DNA of 64,000 nucleotides from NCBI GenBank assembly GCA_041746735.1, contig JBGTGP010000038.1, positions 1 through 64,000 of the forward strand. The letters are read 5' to 3'. This document shows positions 36,295 through 44,975 of the stretch, piece after piece. Source of the DNA: Opimibacter sp041746735. GTDB taxonomy: Bacteria > Bacteroidota > Bacteroidia > Chitinophagales > Saprospiraceae. Position numbers and translations under genes: made by a program. The notes below the pieces were generated by a model. The model was not told the DNA's origin. It did no database searches and saw only the letters and a list, made by a program, of their open reading frames with translations. How positions within the stretch are numbered: the first letter of the stretch is position 1; each line of letters begins with the position of its first letter.

Positions 36295-37059
36295 TCAGAC
36301 AAAGGGTTCAATCCAATCAGGTCGGGAAGCCACAGCTGCTCCAATAATACCTGCATCATTGTAGGCGGCTGCACTGACGACGGGAGTCCGTAAATGATTG
36401 AAATGATGTGCATACGTCTCAAATCTGAAACTGATCCCACCACCGAGGACGATCAGGCGCGGCGAAAGCAAGAGGATCATATACTGGAGAAATTCCGCCA
36501 ACGCTTTTGCCCAGGTATCATAGTCCAGGTTGAGGTCTTTTCTGGCCCGATTACTCACCAGATTTTCCGCTATGTCACCCCGGTACTGGATATGGCCAAA
36601 TTCGGTATTCGGTACGAGAATTCCATCAAAGAATAATGCAGACCCAATACCAGTGCCAAGGGTGAGCAACAGGGCGGTGCCCCGTACACGATTGATCCTT
36701 CCATACATACGTTCCGCCAGTCCGGCGGCATCTGCATCATTTAGGACATAACAGGTTTGACCAGTCCGGCGATACAAAAGTTCTGATACATTGGTTCCGA
36801 TCCAGGATTTATCAATATTGGCGGCCGTCAGAGAAACTCCATCTTGAATAATAGCCGGAAATCCTACGCCTATAGAATCGCCTTTCCATTCCAGACGATC
36901 GAGGATATCCTGAATGACATCGGCAACGGCCTCTGGTGTTGAGGGCTGAGGGGTGTTGATCTTGAGGCGTTCACTGATCAGTTGCCCATGTGTTAAGTCG
37001 ACAAGAGCGGCTTTCACACCGGAACCGCCAATATCTATACCTAATGCTGTGGACGTCAC
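36295..37059 (-). CDS. ppgK: Polyphosphate glucokinase (ROK family)
   Basis: Phosphorylates glucose using inorganic polyphosphate (often also ATP). The 254-residue protein resembles mycobacterial PpgK closely in its key segments: GIDIGGSGVKAALVDL (phosphate 1), 'TPQPSTPEAV', 'NIDKSWIGTN', 'NDADAAGLAE' (catalytic Asp), 'LTLGTGIGSALF' and PNTEFGHI. The last has the ROK-type Glu-x-x-His but lacks the Cys-rich zinc motif of ordinary ROK kinases, as in PpgK. It converges with the transporter gene and is followed after five bases by the cyclophilin pair. Confidence 0.88.
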   Translation of the reverse strand: MTSTALGIDIGGSGVKAALVDLTHGQLISERLKINTPQPSTPEAVADVIQDILDRLEWKGDSIGVGFPAIIQDGVSLTAANIDKSWIGTNVSELLYRRTGQTCYVLNDADAAGLAERMYGRINRVRGTALLLTLGTGIGSALFFDGILVPNTEFGHIQYRGDIAENLVSNRARKDLNLDYDTWAKALAEFLQYMILLLSPRLIVLGGGISFRFETYAHHFNHLRTPVVSAAAYNDAGIIGAAVASRPDWIEPFV

Positions 37060-37064
37060 AGCGA

Positions 37065-37958
37065 TCAGCGGATAACTTTTACCGTCATTTTGACATCCTC
37101 TTTGGGCCGATCTCTTGAATCTTTCTCCGAGCGTGCAATCTTGTCTATGACCTCCAGTCCTGAAGTGACCCGTCCGTACACAGTATAATCATGATCCAGA
37201 AATGGTGTACCGCCAGACGCTTTGTAGGCTTCGCGTTGCTCGGGTGTATACTTGATCCCTTTCCGTCTTTCCAGCATATCCAGCATAGCATCATCCACAG
37301 GACTGCCATGCACGATGTAAAACTGGGAGCCGGATGATTTTCGCTCCGGATTGACATTATCACCTGTTCGGGCAGCCGCTATGGCGCCCCGGATATGTAC
37401 AAGGCTGTCAACAAACTCTGCCGGAACCTGATACCCCGGGCCGCCAGATCCCAATGCGGCACCGGGTTCGGCGTCCCGAGAATTGGGATCACCTCCCTGA
37501 ATCATAAATCCGTCGATCACCCGATGAAACAACAAGCCATCATAAAACCCTTCCTCCGCCAGTTTCATAAAATTGTCCCGGTGCTTCGGGGTGGCATCGT
37601 ACAACTCCGCCACCATGACGCCAAATGAAGTGGTTATTTCAATCAGGCAATTAGCCGGAGAATCTACAATAATGGATTGGGTCATCGTGTTTGATTTTTT
37701 TCCTTTGGACGCCGTAAGTGTTACCTCATACTTTCCTGCATGTGTATAGCGATGCTGAGCAACGGGTTCGGTGGATTTCGCCCCGTCTCCAAAATCCCAG
37801 ATGTAGGTTTCCGCTTTCAGTGATGTATTCTCAAAATAGATTTGGGCTGGAGCTTCAGGATGCTCCGGACGCATAGAAAATCGCGCCAGGGGTTGTGCGC
37901 ATGAACTAAACCAAAGTGCCGTAGTTGTCAGAATCAATACCATAAGGCTTCCATTCAT
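37065..37958 (-). CDS. PKD-domain cyclophilin lipoprotein (peptidyl-prolyl isomerase)
   Basis: A 297-residue lipoprotein: signal peptide with lipobox WFSSC at its end, one PKD domain (about residues 28-105, with 'YIWDFGDGA' and 'GKYEVTLTA'), then a complete cyclophilin domain (about 108-297). The isomerase signature 'LFHRVIDGFMIQGGD' with the catalytic Arg and the GSQFYIVHG segment are intact. PKD domains usually mediate contacts with proteins or glycans outside the cell. Its ATG overlaps the stop of the upstream cyclophilin (TAATG), so the two are translated together. Confidence 0.92.
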   Translation of the reverse strand: MNGSLMVLILTTTALWFSSCAQPLARFSMRPEHPEAPAQIYFENTSLKAETYIWDFGDGAKSTEPVAQHRYTHAGKYEVTLTASKGKKSNTMTQSIIVDSPANCLIEITTSFGVMVAELYDATPKHRDNFMKLAEEGFYDGLLFHRVIDGFMIQGGDPNSRDAEPGAALGSGGPGYQVPAEFVDSLVHIRGAIAAARTGDNVNPERKSSGSQFYIVHGSPVDDAMLDMLERRKGIKYTPEQREAYKASGGTPFLDHDYTVYGRVTSGLEVIDKIARSEKDSRDRPKEDVKMTVKVIR

Positions 37959-38608
37959 TAATTGATCATTTTGATTTTCATGCGGACATCCTTCAAGGGC
38001 CGGTCGCTGGCATCTTTTTCAAGTTTACCGATCGTCTCGACTACATCCATACCGGAAAGAACCTCCCCAAATACGGTATACTCCATATCCAATGCCGGAT
38101 AACCGCCATGCTCCAGATAGAGCTGGCGCTGGGCATCATTGTACCTGATTTTCTTGGTCTTTTCGTATTGATACAGATCAGCCTCATAGACCGGTGTACC
38201 AATGATGATGTAAAACTGGCTGCCGGAAGATTTCTTCTCCGGATTGGGGGTTCTGGCAGCGGCAAGTGCGCCTTTGAGGTGAGGTGCCCCGATCTCCGCA
38301 TCTATCTCGTATCCAGGTCCACCGGCCCCTAGCGGCATGCCGGGGGCAGCAGTTTTGGATGCCGGATCTCCACCCTGAATCATAAAATAATCGATTACCC
38401 TGTGAAACAGGAGATCATCGTAGAAGCCCTCTTTGACCAGCTTGATAAAATTATCCCGGTGCTTTGGTGTACTATTATACAGGAGCAAGGTGATATCCCC
38501 ATACTCGGTAGTAATCAGGGCTTTAGACTCTTCTTCCTTGCAGGCTGTGAGGAGCAAGACCAGACCTACGCCCAATGCAAACATCACTCGACGGATCAAT
38601 ATGTTCAT
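37958..38608 (-). CDS. Cyclophilin lipoprotein (peptidyl-prolyl isomerase)
   Basis: A 216-residue lipoprotein lacking the PKD domain of its neighbour. From ATG 38608 (MNILIRRVMF) a hydrophobic segment ends at the lipobox LTAC; the longer frame upstream is rejected because it overlaps the preceding gene. The cyclophilin domain has 'LFHRVIDYFMIQGGDP' (signature Arg present) and GSQFYIIIG. It is about as similar to its downstream neighbour as expected for an old tandem duplication, including shared inserts ('YPALDMEYTVFGEVLSGMDV'). It probably folds exported proteins in the periplasm. Confidence 0.92.
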   Translation of the reverse strand: MNILIRRVMFALGVGLVLLLTACKEEESKALITTEYGDITLLLYNSTPKHRDNFIKLVKEGFYDDLLFHRVIDYFMIQGGDPASKTAAPGMPLGAGGPGYEIDAEIGAPHLKGALAAARTPNPEKKSSGSQFYIIIGTPVYEADLYQYEKTKKIRYNDAQRQLYLEHGGYPALDMEYTVFGEVLSGMDVVETIGKLEKDASDRPLKDVRMKIKMIN

Positions 38609-38610
38609 AT

Positions 38611-38973
38611 CTAACTTTTTTGATTTTCGGACAACAAAGGTGCAAAATACTCCACGACTTTTCGTCGCAACAGCATTTCCTGGGCCGACACCCCTTTGAT
38701 ATCCACCGGCTGGAGCGGCTTCCAATGGGGCCATCCATCCGCATCCAGACCCTCAAATTCAAAATACCCTTCCTCTGTCAGGAGATGACAAATCGCGACA
38801 TGCATCAGATCCTGCTTTTCTTCTTTAGTATACTGCGATTTGGGTTGGCCTACTTCCTGCATCCCGACCAGAAACAATAACGCATTCAGGTCCGGCAATT
38901 CCGTCTTACCAAAACGATCCCGGATCCAGTGCCGTACCCGCAACCATTCAAAATCCAACTGCCAGTCCTCCAT
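38611..38973 (-). CDS. Small conserved hypothetical protein
   Basis: A 120-residue protein without signal peptide or membrane segment, rich in Trp, Glu and Leu. It reads as a folded cytoplasmic protein: 'FEWLRVRHWIRDRFG', 'DLNALLFLVGMQEVG', 'EEKQDLMHVAICHLL', 'LRRKVVEYFAPLL'. I recognise the general pattern from Bacteroidota genomes but know no function. It precedes the two cyclophilin genes with a two-base gap, so it is the first gene of that operon. A TATCTTTG -7 element ends eight bases before its ATG, which supports this start. Confidence 0.8.
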   Translation of the reverse strand: MEDWQLDFEWLRVRHWIRDRFGKTELPDLNALLFLVGMQEVGQPKSQYTKEEKQDLMHVAICHLLTEEGYFEFEGLDADGWPHWKPLQPVDIKGVSAQEMLLRRKVVEYFAPLLSENQKS

Positions 38974-38981
38974 AGCGGGGT

Positions 38982-38989
38982 CAAAGATA
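38982..38989 (-). promoter_or_regulatory. -7 element for the small protein-cyclophilin operon
   Basis: TATCTTTG on the minus strand matches TAnnTTTG exactly and ends eight bases before the ATG at 38973. The transcript would have almost no leader. Confidence 0.5.
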
Positions 38990-39120
38990 CGGGATCAAAC
39001 AAGGTTTCTCCAGTCCTTGTCACCATTATAACCACAAGTCATTGTCCCTGAAGCGTCACTTTCACAGTTTAGAAGTCATCTCACCAGTGCACATCACGCT
39101 CTAACACCCGTGGTATTTCA

Positions 39121-39128
39121 TACCTTTG
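39121..39128 (+). promoter_or_regulatory. -7 element for purQ
   Basis: TACCTTTG matches TAnnTTTG and ends 20 bases before the purQ ATG. No clear -33 box at the usual distance. Confidence 0.45.
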
Positions 39129-39148
39129 TGGGTATAAAGTTCCATCTC

Positions 39149-39850
39149 ATGAAATTTGGTGTTGTTGTCTTTCCGGGATCCAATTGTGACGATGATATGA
39201 TCCATGTGCTCGGCACGGTATTGGGAGCAGAGGTCCGGAAATTATGGCATAAAAATACGTCTCTGGAAGGGTTTACCCCTGCTGATTGTATTGTTTTGCC
39301 TGGCGGGTTTTCCTATGGGGACTATCTCAGGGCGGGTGCTATCGCCCGGTACTCTCCGATCATGCAGTCGGTCATTGCTTTTGCAGGGCAGGGTGGAAAA
39401 GTCCTGGGCATCTGCAACGGATTTCAGATTCTTTGTGAGGCTGGGCTATTGCCCGGAGCTCTGGTTCGAAATCAGTACCAGAAATTTATGTCCAAGAATG
39501 TACACCTCCGTGTTGAGACGACTGATTCCCTGATCACCCGTCAATGTGAGCCCCTTCAGGTGCTCAAAATGCCTGTCGCGCATGCAGAAGGCCGCTATAT
39601 AACGGATGTTAAAGGCCTTGAAGCCTTGAAGTCGCATGACCAGGTCTTGTTCAGATATTGCACTCCAGCGGGTACGCTTCATAGTGAAAACGGCTCCATG
39701 GATGATATCGCAGGTATCTGCAACCGGGACCGCAATGTGTTTGGGATGATGCCGCACCCGGAAAGGGCTTCTGAATCCGTCCTGGGCAATACCGATGGTC
39801 TGATCCTGTTTCAGTCCCTCTATCCGGCTGCTCTGGCTTTTGCCGGATGA
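39149..39850 (+). CDS. purQ: Phosphoribosylformylglycinamidine synthase glutaminase subunit
   Basis: Supplies ammonia from glutamine to PurL in the fourth step of purine synthesis. The 233-residue class I amidotransferase starts at ATG 39149 (MKFGVVVFPGSNCDDD); the frame extends 13 codons upstream across the promoter. The catalytic triad is visible: Cys in GICNGFQIL, His and Glu in MPHPERA. 'PGGFSYGDYLRAGAIA' is the PurQ-specific oxyanion segment. The presence of a separate PurQ implies a small-type PurL and PurS elsewhere, which is notable because many Bacteroidota use one long PurL. Confidence 0.94.
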   Translation: MKFGVVVFPGSNCDDDMIHVLGTVLGAEVRKLWHKNTSLEGFTPADCIVLPGGFSYGDYLRAGAIARYSPIMQSVIAFAGQGGKVLGICNGFQILCEAGLLPGALVRNQYQKFMSKNVHLRVETTDSLITRQCEPLQVLKMPVAHAEGRYITDVKGLEALKSHDQVLFRYCTPAGTLHSENGSMDDIAGICNRDRNVFGMMPHPERASESVLGNTDGLILFQSLYPAALAFAG

Positions 39851-39895
39851 GCTCACGCATAATGGTTAGGCCGGTTAAGGTTTTATTAAAGACGG

Positions 39896-39925
39896 TTGGC
39901 AAACAACCATTCCACCCTATTTTTG
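39896..39925 (+). promoter_or_regulatory. Promoter of the DsbD-like gene (-33 and -7 boxes)
   Basis: TTG at 39896-39898, a 19-base spacer and TATTTTTG at 39918-39925 match the full Bacteroidota promoter pattern. The start codon is 29 bases further on. It supports independent expression from purQ and the choice of ATG 39955. Confidence 0.6.
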
Positions 39926-39954
39926 TATCCATTTGTTCAAATACCTGTACGTCT

Positions 39955-42609
39955 ATGCGCGCATTCCTCCTGGTATACTCCTTACTGGCAAGTTTGACTC
40001 TCTCCGCCCAGATCTATAATCCGGTCAAATGGAAAGTCACCCTCGACCCAACGGCCGACGGGCATCACATGCTGGTCGCCAAAGCCACGATCGATAATGG
40101 CTGGTCGGTATACTCCCAGCACCTGGATGGCGATGACGGTCCTATCCCCACGACTCTCAATTTTGACGAAGGCGCCCACTACAAAATGGTGGGGAAAAAC
40201 AAAGAGTCCGATAATGCCAAAAAGGCTTATGACAAACTCTTTGAGATGAATGTCACCAAGTTTGAAAAATATTACACGATCGAACAAAAGATCAAGGTCA
40301 CGGATCCTTCCAAGCCCATCACCGGATATGTCAATTTTATGACCTGTAACGATGAGCGGTGCCTGCCGCCGACAGATGTGGACTTTGAATTGTTCGCATC
40401 AGGTGGATCGACCGGTGCTGCCACCCCTGAACTCAAAACGACCCAACCAACAGTTCCCCCAAGCTCCACATCAAATACTGATCGATCCGTCTCCTCTACA
40501 CAAACGGAGTTGGAAAAAAAAAAGCTAGCCGACACTGATCAAGGCACCCGGGATGTATCATCTCCGGCACCAGTCACATTCAACAATACAGGCCATTTTG
40601 CAAACACTGGTTTGCCAAGTGCTGTATTACGTCCGGCCAAGTGGTCATTCCGCTCTGAAAAAATCAGTGATGGTGTATATGACATCATTGCAGAAGCGGT
40701 TATTGAAGAGGGTTGGCATACGTATTCCGGGTCCATACCGCCTGAAGGCGGGCCCGTGCCTACTACTTTTCAACTTGATACGTCTGAAACATGGACACCG
40801 GAGGGGACCGTTCGGGAATACAGCTCTGGTAAGGTGGATGAATTTGACAAGTATTTTGATATGCACTTGATCAAATTCAAACATGATGCCCGTCTGACCC
40901 AACGCATACAAAGCTCAACACCAGGTCTGGTCACCGGATTTCTAGAATTCATGGCCTGCGAGGCTACCCGGTGCATCGCGCCGGAGTACATCGAGTTTAC
41001 GGTGGATCTCGAGACCGGAAAAGAAGTGCTGGATAACAGTTATACGGCATCCGGCCTGCGTTTCACAGATGATGGATCTTTGGATCAGGCCATTGCCAGT
41101 CTCAAGTCGACCTACATAGCACCCCTTAATGACTGTGGTGCTGCGCCAAAAAAGGATCAAAGCAACATGTTGTGGATGTTCATCTTTGGTATGATCAACG
41201 GCCTGGTCGCCTTGTTGACCCCATGTGTGTTTCCGATGATCCCGCTGACCGTTAGCTTTTTTACCAAGGACACCAAACGGAAAGGATGGCAGAATGGAGC
41301 GTGGTATGGCGCTTCAATTATTTTAATTTATGTCGGACTGGGTTTGCTGATCACCGTCCTTTTTGGTGCCGGCTCCCTCAATGAATTATCCACCAATCCG
41401 TTAGCCAATACCTTATTCTTTTTGATCTTTATCTTTTTTGCCTTTTCTTTTTTTGGATTCTACGAGATCACCTTGCCCAGTAGCTGGAGCAACAAAAGTG
41501 ATGCGATGGCCGACAAAGGTGGGCTGTTGGGTATCTTTTTTATGGCAGCCACACTGGCGATTGTTTCGTTTTCATGTACTGGTCCGCTGATCGGAACCGC
41601 ACTGGTAGAGGCTTCCTCCAAAGGATTTATGGGTCCGATGGTGGTCATGGCTGGTTTTTCCATTGCCCTTGCTGTTCCTTTTGGACTGTTCGCAGCATTC
41701 CCGGCCTGGCTCAATTCGCTTCCGAAGTCCGGAGGTTGGATGAATAGTGTCAAAGTCATGTTAGGGTTTGCCGAGTTGGCGCTGGCCTTCAAATTTTTGT
41801 CGGTAGCTGACATGACCGCTCATTGGGGAATTCTCAAATATGAATTGTTTATGGTCTTGTGGGTATTGGTAGCCTTGGGCATGGCCGCCTATATGTTTGG
41901 CCTGATTCGTTTTCCTCATGATAGTCCCAATCGGAAACTCGGTCCTATTTCTGCCACCATCGCCTTGTTTTTTGCAGGGCTGGGCGTCTATCTGGCGACA
42001 GGCTTATTGGGGAGTGAAAAAACAGGTACCTATAACGCTTTGGGCCTGATGAGCGGGCTCGCTCCTCCTGCGCATTACAATTTCTTTAAACCACCTGGCG
42101 AAGTCACTCTCGATGTAGAAGAGGGTCGCTATATCTCTTTAGGTAAATGTGCCAACAATTTTGATTGCTTTCATGATTACTATGAAGGGATGGCGTATGC
42201 ACGGGAACAAAACAAACCCGTCCTGCTGGACTTTACGGGATATGGGTGTGTGAATTGCCGCAAGACAGAAGAACATATCTGGTCGAGACCGGCTATCCAC
42301 CAAAAGATCCGGGAAGAATTTATTCTCGTGTCGCTGTATGTGGATGATAAAATGGTGATCGACAGTATGCTGCGTTCAGCCACCACTGGCAATAGGATCA
42401 GGACGATCGGTCAAAAGTGGACTGATTTTCAGATCGCCAATTTTGATCAGAATTCACAACCCCTGTATGTGATCCTGACTCCGGACGAGAAAGTACTCAC
42501 CACCCCTCGCGGGTACGATCCGGATCCCAGAGGGTACGATGCTTTTTTGGATTGCGGGTTGAATGCGTTTAAGGAATATGCCCAACCCACTCTGGGCAGT
42601 TTGGAATAA
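39955..42609 (+). CDS. DsbD-type thiol:disulfide interchange protein with two N-terminal sensor domains
   Basis: An 884-residue membrane protein that should pass electrons from cytoplasmic thioredoxin to envelope proteins. Start ATG 39955 gives a clean signal peptide (MRAFLLVYSLLASLTLSAQ). Two nDsbD-like immunoglobulin domains follow (about 20-140 and 210-345); each has a Cys pair, MTCNDERC and MACEATRC. A Ser/Thr-rich linker separates them. Then comes the CcdA-like membrane domain (about 400-650; 'TPCVFPMIPLTV', 'SFSCTGPLIGT') and a thioredoxin-like end with CVNC at 765-768. Ordinary DsbD has one N-terminal domain. The frame extends upstream to 39847 but that part is not a signal peptide. 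Confidence 0.9.
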   Translation: MRAFLLVYSLLASLTLSAQIYNPVKWKVTLDPTADGHHMLVAKATIDNGWSVYSQHLDGDDGPIPTTLNFDEGAHYKMVGKNKESDNAKKAYDKLFEMNVTKFEKYYTIEQKIKVTDPSKPITGYVNFMTCNDERCLPPTDVDFELFASGGSTGAATPELKTTQPTVPPSSTSNTDRSVSSTQTELEKKKLADTDQGTRDVSSPAPVTFNNTGHFANTGLPSAVLRPAKWSFRSEKISDGVYDIIAEAVIEEGWHTYSGSIPPEGGPVPTTFQLDTSETWTPEGTVREYSSGKVDEFDKYFDMHLIKFKHDARLTQRIQSSTPGLVTGFLEFMACEATRCIAPEYIEFTVDLETGKEVLDNSYTASGLRFTDDGSLDQAIASLKSTYIAPLNDCGAAPKKDQSNMLWMFIFGMINGLVALLTPCVFPMIPLTVSFFTKDTKRKGWQNGAWYGASIILIYVGLGLLITVLFGAGSLNELSTNPLANTLFFLIFIFFAFSFFGFYEITLPSSWSNKSDAMADKGGLLGIFFMAATLAIVSFSCTGPLIGTALVEASSKGFMGPMVVMAGFSIALAVPFGLFAAFPAWLNSLPKSGGWMNSVKVMLGFAELALAFKFLSVADMTAHWGILKYELFMVLWVLVALGMAAYMFGLIRFPHDSPNRKLGPISATIALFFAGLGVYLATGLLGSEKTGTYNALGLMSGLAPPAHYNFFKPPGEVTLDVEEGRYISLGKCANNFDCFHDYYEGMAYAREQNKPVLLDFTGYGCVNCRKTEEHIWSRPAIHQKIREEFILVSLYVDDKMVIDSMLRSATTGNRIRTIGQKWTDFQIANFDQNSQPLYVILTPDEKVLTTPRGYDPDPRGYDAFLDCGLNAFKEYAQPTLGSLE

Positions 42610-42640
42610 TTCGATTGGGGGTTCATGACTTGTTTCTTTA

Positions 42641-42665
42641 TATGCGAAGTTGCAAACTTCGCATA
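42641..42665. repeat. Perfect palindrome (possible REP-like element)
   Basis: TATGCGAAGTT and AACTTCGCATA pair perfectly around loop GCA. It lies 32 bases after the DsbD stop codon. There is no T tract after it on the plus strand, so a standard terminator is unlikely; it could be an RNA 3'-end stabiliser or a dispersed repeat. Confidence 0.55.
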
Positions 42666-42735
42666 AGGAGGTGGGGACTCGATGGGGTGACCCTTTCCAA
42701 TAAACACTCCACTCTAAACACTAAACTCCTCAGCT

Positions 42736-42802
42736 TCTCAACCTCTCAACCTCTCAACTTCTCAACTTCTCAACCTCTCAACCTCTCAACTTCTCAACTT
42801 CT
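42736..42802. repeat. Tandem repeat, eight copies of TCTCAACY
   Basis: Eight uninterrupted 8-bp units alternate only at the last base, in the order C,C,T,T,C,C,T,T, so the array is also two exact copies of a 32-bp unit. A partial ninth unit follows. It is non-coding and sits between convergent genes. Confidence 0.85.
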
Positions 42803-42850
42803 AAGAAACAGGACACCTTTTGGTCAGCTGTGATTTTAGATAACGTTTTA

Positions 42851-42893
42851 AAATAAAAACTCCGACGGTTGTTATCCTCGCCGGAGATTTTTT
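42851..42893 (-). terminator. Terminator of the DUF4190 gene
   Basis: Read leftward, CTCCGGCG (42879-42886) pairs with CGTCGGAG (42860-42867) with one G-U pair, followed by TTTTTATTTT. It lies about 28 bases beyond the stop of the DUF4190 gene. On the plus strand a T7 run also follows, so it may stop transcripts from the DsbD side too. Confidence 0.7.
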
Positions 42894-42913
42894 TAATTGC
42901 AACTTAACCTGAC

Positions 42914-43435
42914 TTAAAACCAGTTCCAACTGGAGATGGCGATGATGACAATGAGGAGGAGTAAGAGAAATACGCTACTGATCACAGTACCTATGATGGC
43001 CAACGTAGGATTCGCGTCCCGACTGATCCCGATGATCCCCAGTACGAGTCCGGCAATGATCATCGCAATACCCAAATATGGAATCACAAGGCCCGCTACC
43101 GCAAAAATCACAGAAAGCAAGCCATACGTGTTGGCTCCTCTCACTGCCATCGCTGAACTGAGTGAAGCCTCCCCGTCTACTTTTCCCTTTTTTACCTTTT
43201 TGGCAAGATTCTTTTGGGTTGCCCCGAGTGCAAGCCGGTGCGTCCATTTCATTTTCTTACCTTCAACCGTCCGGTAACCTTTGATGTCCATATCAAGAAA
43301 ATCATTGACAGTCATCGTCGGAGCCATGATGGCGGCCTCTGCCATCATTTCAGGTACGGTGGGGTTGATGGCGTTCAGATTAAACAAACTGGAAATCCCG
43401 ATAAACAGGGCAAGGGTAAGCAGGTGCTTTTTCAT
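42914..43435 (-). CDS. DUF4190 domain-containing membrane protein
   Basis: A 173-residue protein with an N-terminal signal peptide (KKHLLTLALFIGISSLFNLNA), a soluble Lys-rich segment (about 45-90) and two C-terminal membrane helices forming the DUF4190 hairpin: 'GLLSVIFAVAGLVIPYLGIA' and a second ending SSWNWF. The hairpin motif 'GLVLGIIGISRDANP' is typical. Function is unknown; small proteins like this in Bacteroidota are often envelope-associated. It has its own terminator and no operon partners. Confidence 0.82.
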   Translation of the reverse strand: MKKHLLTLALFIGISSLFNLNAINPTVPEMMAEAAIMAPTMTVNDFLDMDIKGYRTVEGKKMKWTHRLALGATQKNLAKKVKKGKVDGEASLSSAMAVRGANTYGLLSVIFAVAGLVIPYLGIAMIIAGLVLGIIGISRDANPTLAIIGTVISSVFLLLLLIVIIAISSWNWF

Positions 43436-43565
43436 ACGTTTTGATTTAGATAAGGAATAAATGAATCTTACACCGAAGAGATTAATTCTCCTCTGATGCT
43501 GCCAAATTACTCAATAAGATGGAAACTCCGAATTAAGGAAAAGCTAAAATATTCTAACCCAAACG

Positions 43566-44975
43566 TTATCCATTCTCCAGACTGTAGTACCTGATCATGG
43601 ACTGAATATCGTGGTCAAGTTTTCCTTTAGGGGCCAGTTTAAAGAAAATCTTATGTGCGTCAAAGTCCTCCGGAAGCAACTCGTCCAGGCATTCAATGGC
43701 CTCATTTTTCTGGCCGAGACGGTAGAGACAGGCGGCCTTACAATAGGATAAACGGGCCCCTACTGTGTACTCATCGGCTTCCTCCAGCACATCGAGTGCT
43801 TTTTGCAACTTGTTACGCCGCATTAAAAACTTGATATGAGCCAGCCAATACGTTTCCTCCTCAGGACCAGCCTCTGTCGATTTGGCATAATAGAAGTCTG
43901 CTTTGCCAAACTGCTTTGTTTTTTCATAGCAGTATGCCAGCTCTGCAAAATACTCCTCGCGGCGATCATCCAGTTTGATGGCCTTGATCAGTGAACTGAT
44001 GGCATTGGAATAATTCCCTTCACGCGCATAACAAATACCCAAGAGGTAATATACATCGTCAATGTACTGATCGATTTTGAGTGCTTCGATGAGACATTCT
44101 TTAGCCATCGCATACTTCCGTAGTTTTAGCATACATTCTGCGGCGGGGACAAGGTACTCTTGCTGATGACCAAAGCGCTGCAACAATTCCTGATAGATGC
44201 CCAGCGCCTTCTTGTATTCCTTAACCTGGCAGCAGAGCTCTGCGCAATCCAGGTATCCATTTTTGAATTCCGGGTTGACAATATAACTGTACTCGAGTGA
44301 GCGAATAGCGTTTTTATAATCGCCTTCACAACTATAGGCATGTCCAAGGTTGTACCAGGCCAGAAAGTTGTAGGCATCCTGATCGAGGAGTTGATTGTGA
44401 AACTCGATGGACTCCTGATAGAGACGGGACCACTCCACACAAAGCCAGATGTGCTCGAGCGCTTCCTCGTTTTTTGGATCGATGGTCAGTACATCTTTCA
44501 GTTTGTTGTACATCAGATTGTACTCCCGCATGCATTCATAGATGTAGGCTTCAGCCAGGTATAGATCTACACATGATTTGAGGGTCATCTGATCACTGCA
44601 ATGATCGACCAGGGTAAAGGCCTTCTCAAAGTCACCCAGTTGGGCCGTTACCTTGATCTTCATGAGTTGAAGCTCCGGATGTCGGGGGTAGAGATGGAGC
44701 GCGATATCCAGTGTTTCGTTAGCCTCCTTAAAATCTTCATCCTGCATCAGCAAGCGGGCCTTGATGACATAAAATTCTGCATGATGACTGGAAAACTGTA
44801 AAGCGTAATCAAGCGCCTCAAGAGCCTTCTCGGTCAGCGATTCACCAATATAATACTGTATAACGGTCAGGAAGTCTTTATCGTCCCATTGGGAAGCACT
44901 TCCATGCAGTATCATGTCTTCGAACACGGATACAAACTCTGGAAGAGACAGGGTTGGTTTCGTTCTGTACTCCAT
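43566..44975 (-). CDS. TPR-repeat protein, probably cytoplasmic
   Basis: A 469-residue protein with no signal peptide. It is a near-continuous array of roughly a dozen 34-residue tetratricopeptide repeats; clear examples are 'NFLAWYNLGHAYSCEGDYKN' and 'DDVYYLLGICYAREGNYSNA'. The N-terminus (residues 1-50) is not a repeat. TPR arrays act as protein-binding scaffolds; no partner is suggested by the context, as both neighbours are far away. Closely similar single-copy TPR proteins of this size are widespread in Bacteroidota, but I know no role. Confidence 0.88.
   Translation of the reverse strand: MEYRTKPTLSLPEFVSVFEDMILHGSASQWDDKDFLTVIQYYIGESLTEKALEALDYALQFSSHHAEFYVIKARLLMQDEDFKEANETLDIALHLYPRHPELQLMKIKVTAQLGDFEKAFTLVDHCSDQMTLKSCVDLYLAEAYIYECMREYNLMYNKLKDVLTIDPKNEEALEHIWLCVEWSRLYQESIEFHNQLLDQDAYNFLAWYNLGHAYSCEGDYKNAIRSLEYSYIVNPEFKNGYLDCAELCCQVKEYKKALGIYQELLQRFGHQQEYLVPAAECMLKLRKYAMAKECLIEALKIDQYIDDVYYLLGICYAREGNYSNAISSLIKAIKLDDRREEYFAELAYCYEKTKQFGKADFYYAKSTEAGPEEETYWLAHIKFLMRRNKLQKALDVLEEADEYTVGARLSYCKAACLYRLGQKNEAIECLDELLPEDFDAHKIFFKLAPKGKLDHDIQSMIRYYSLENG

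Larger units (their letters stand above)
42610..42850. other. Gene-free spacer with palindrome and tandem repeat
   Basis: No credible gene. It contains a perfect 11-bp inverted repeat at 42641-42665 (stem TATGCGAAGTT, 3-base loop) without a T run, then an 8-bp tandem repeat at 42736-42802. The remaining sequence is low in coding character. Confidence 0.6.

Noticed and set aside
42736..42802. CRISPR array
   Set aside because: The repeat units are contiguous 8-mers with no spacers and no cas genes nearby.
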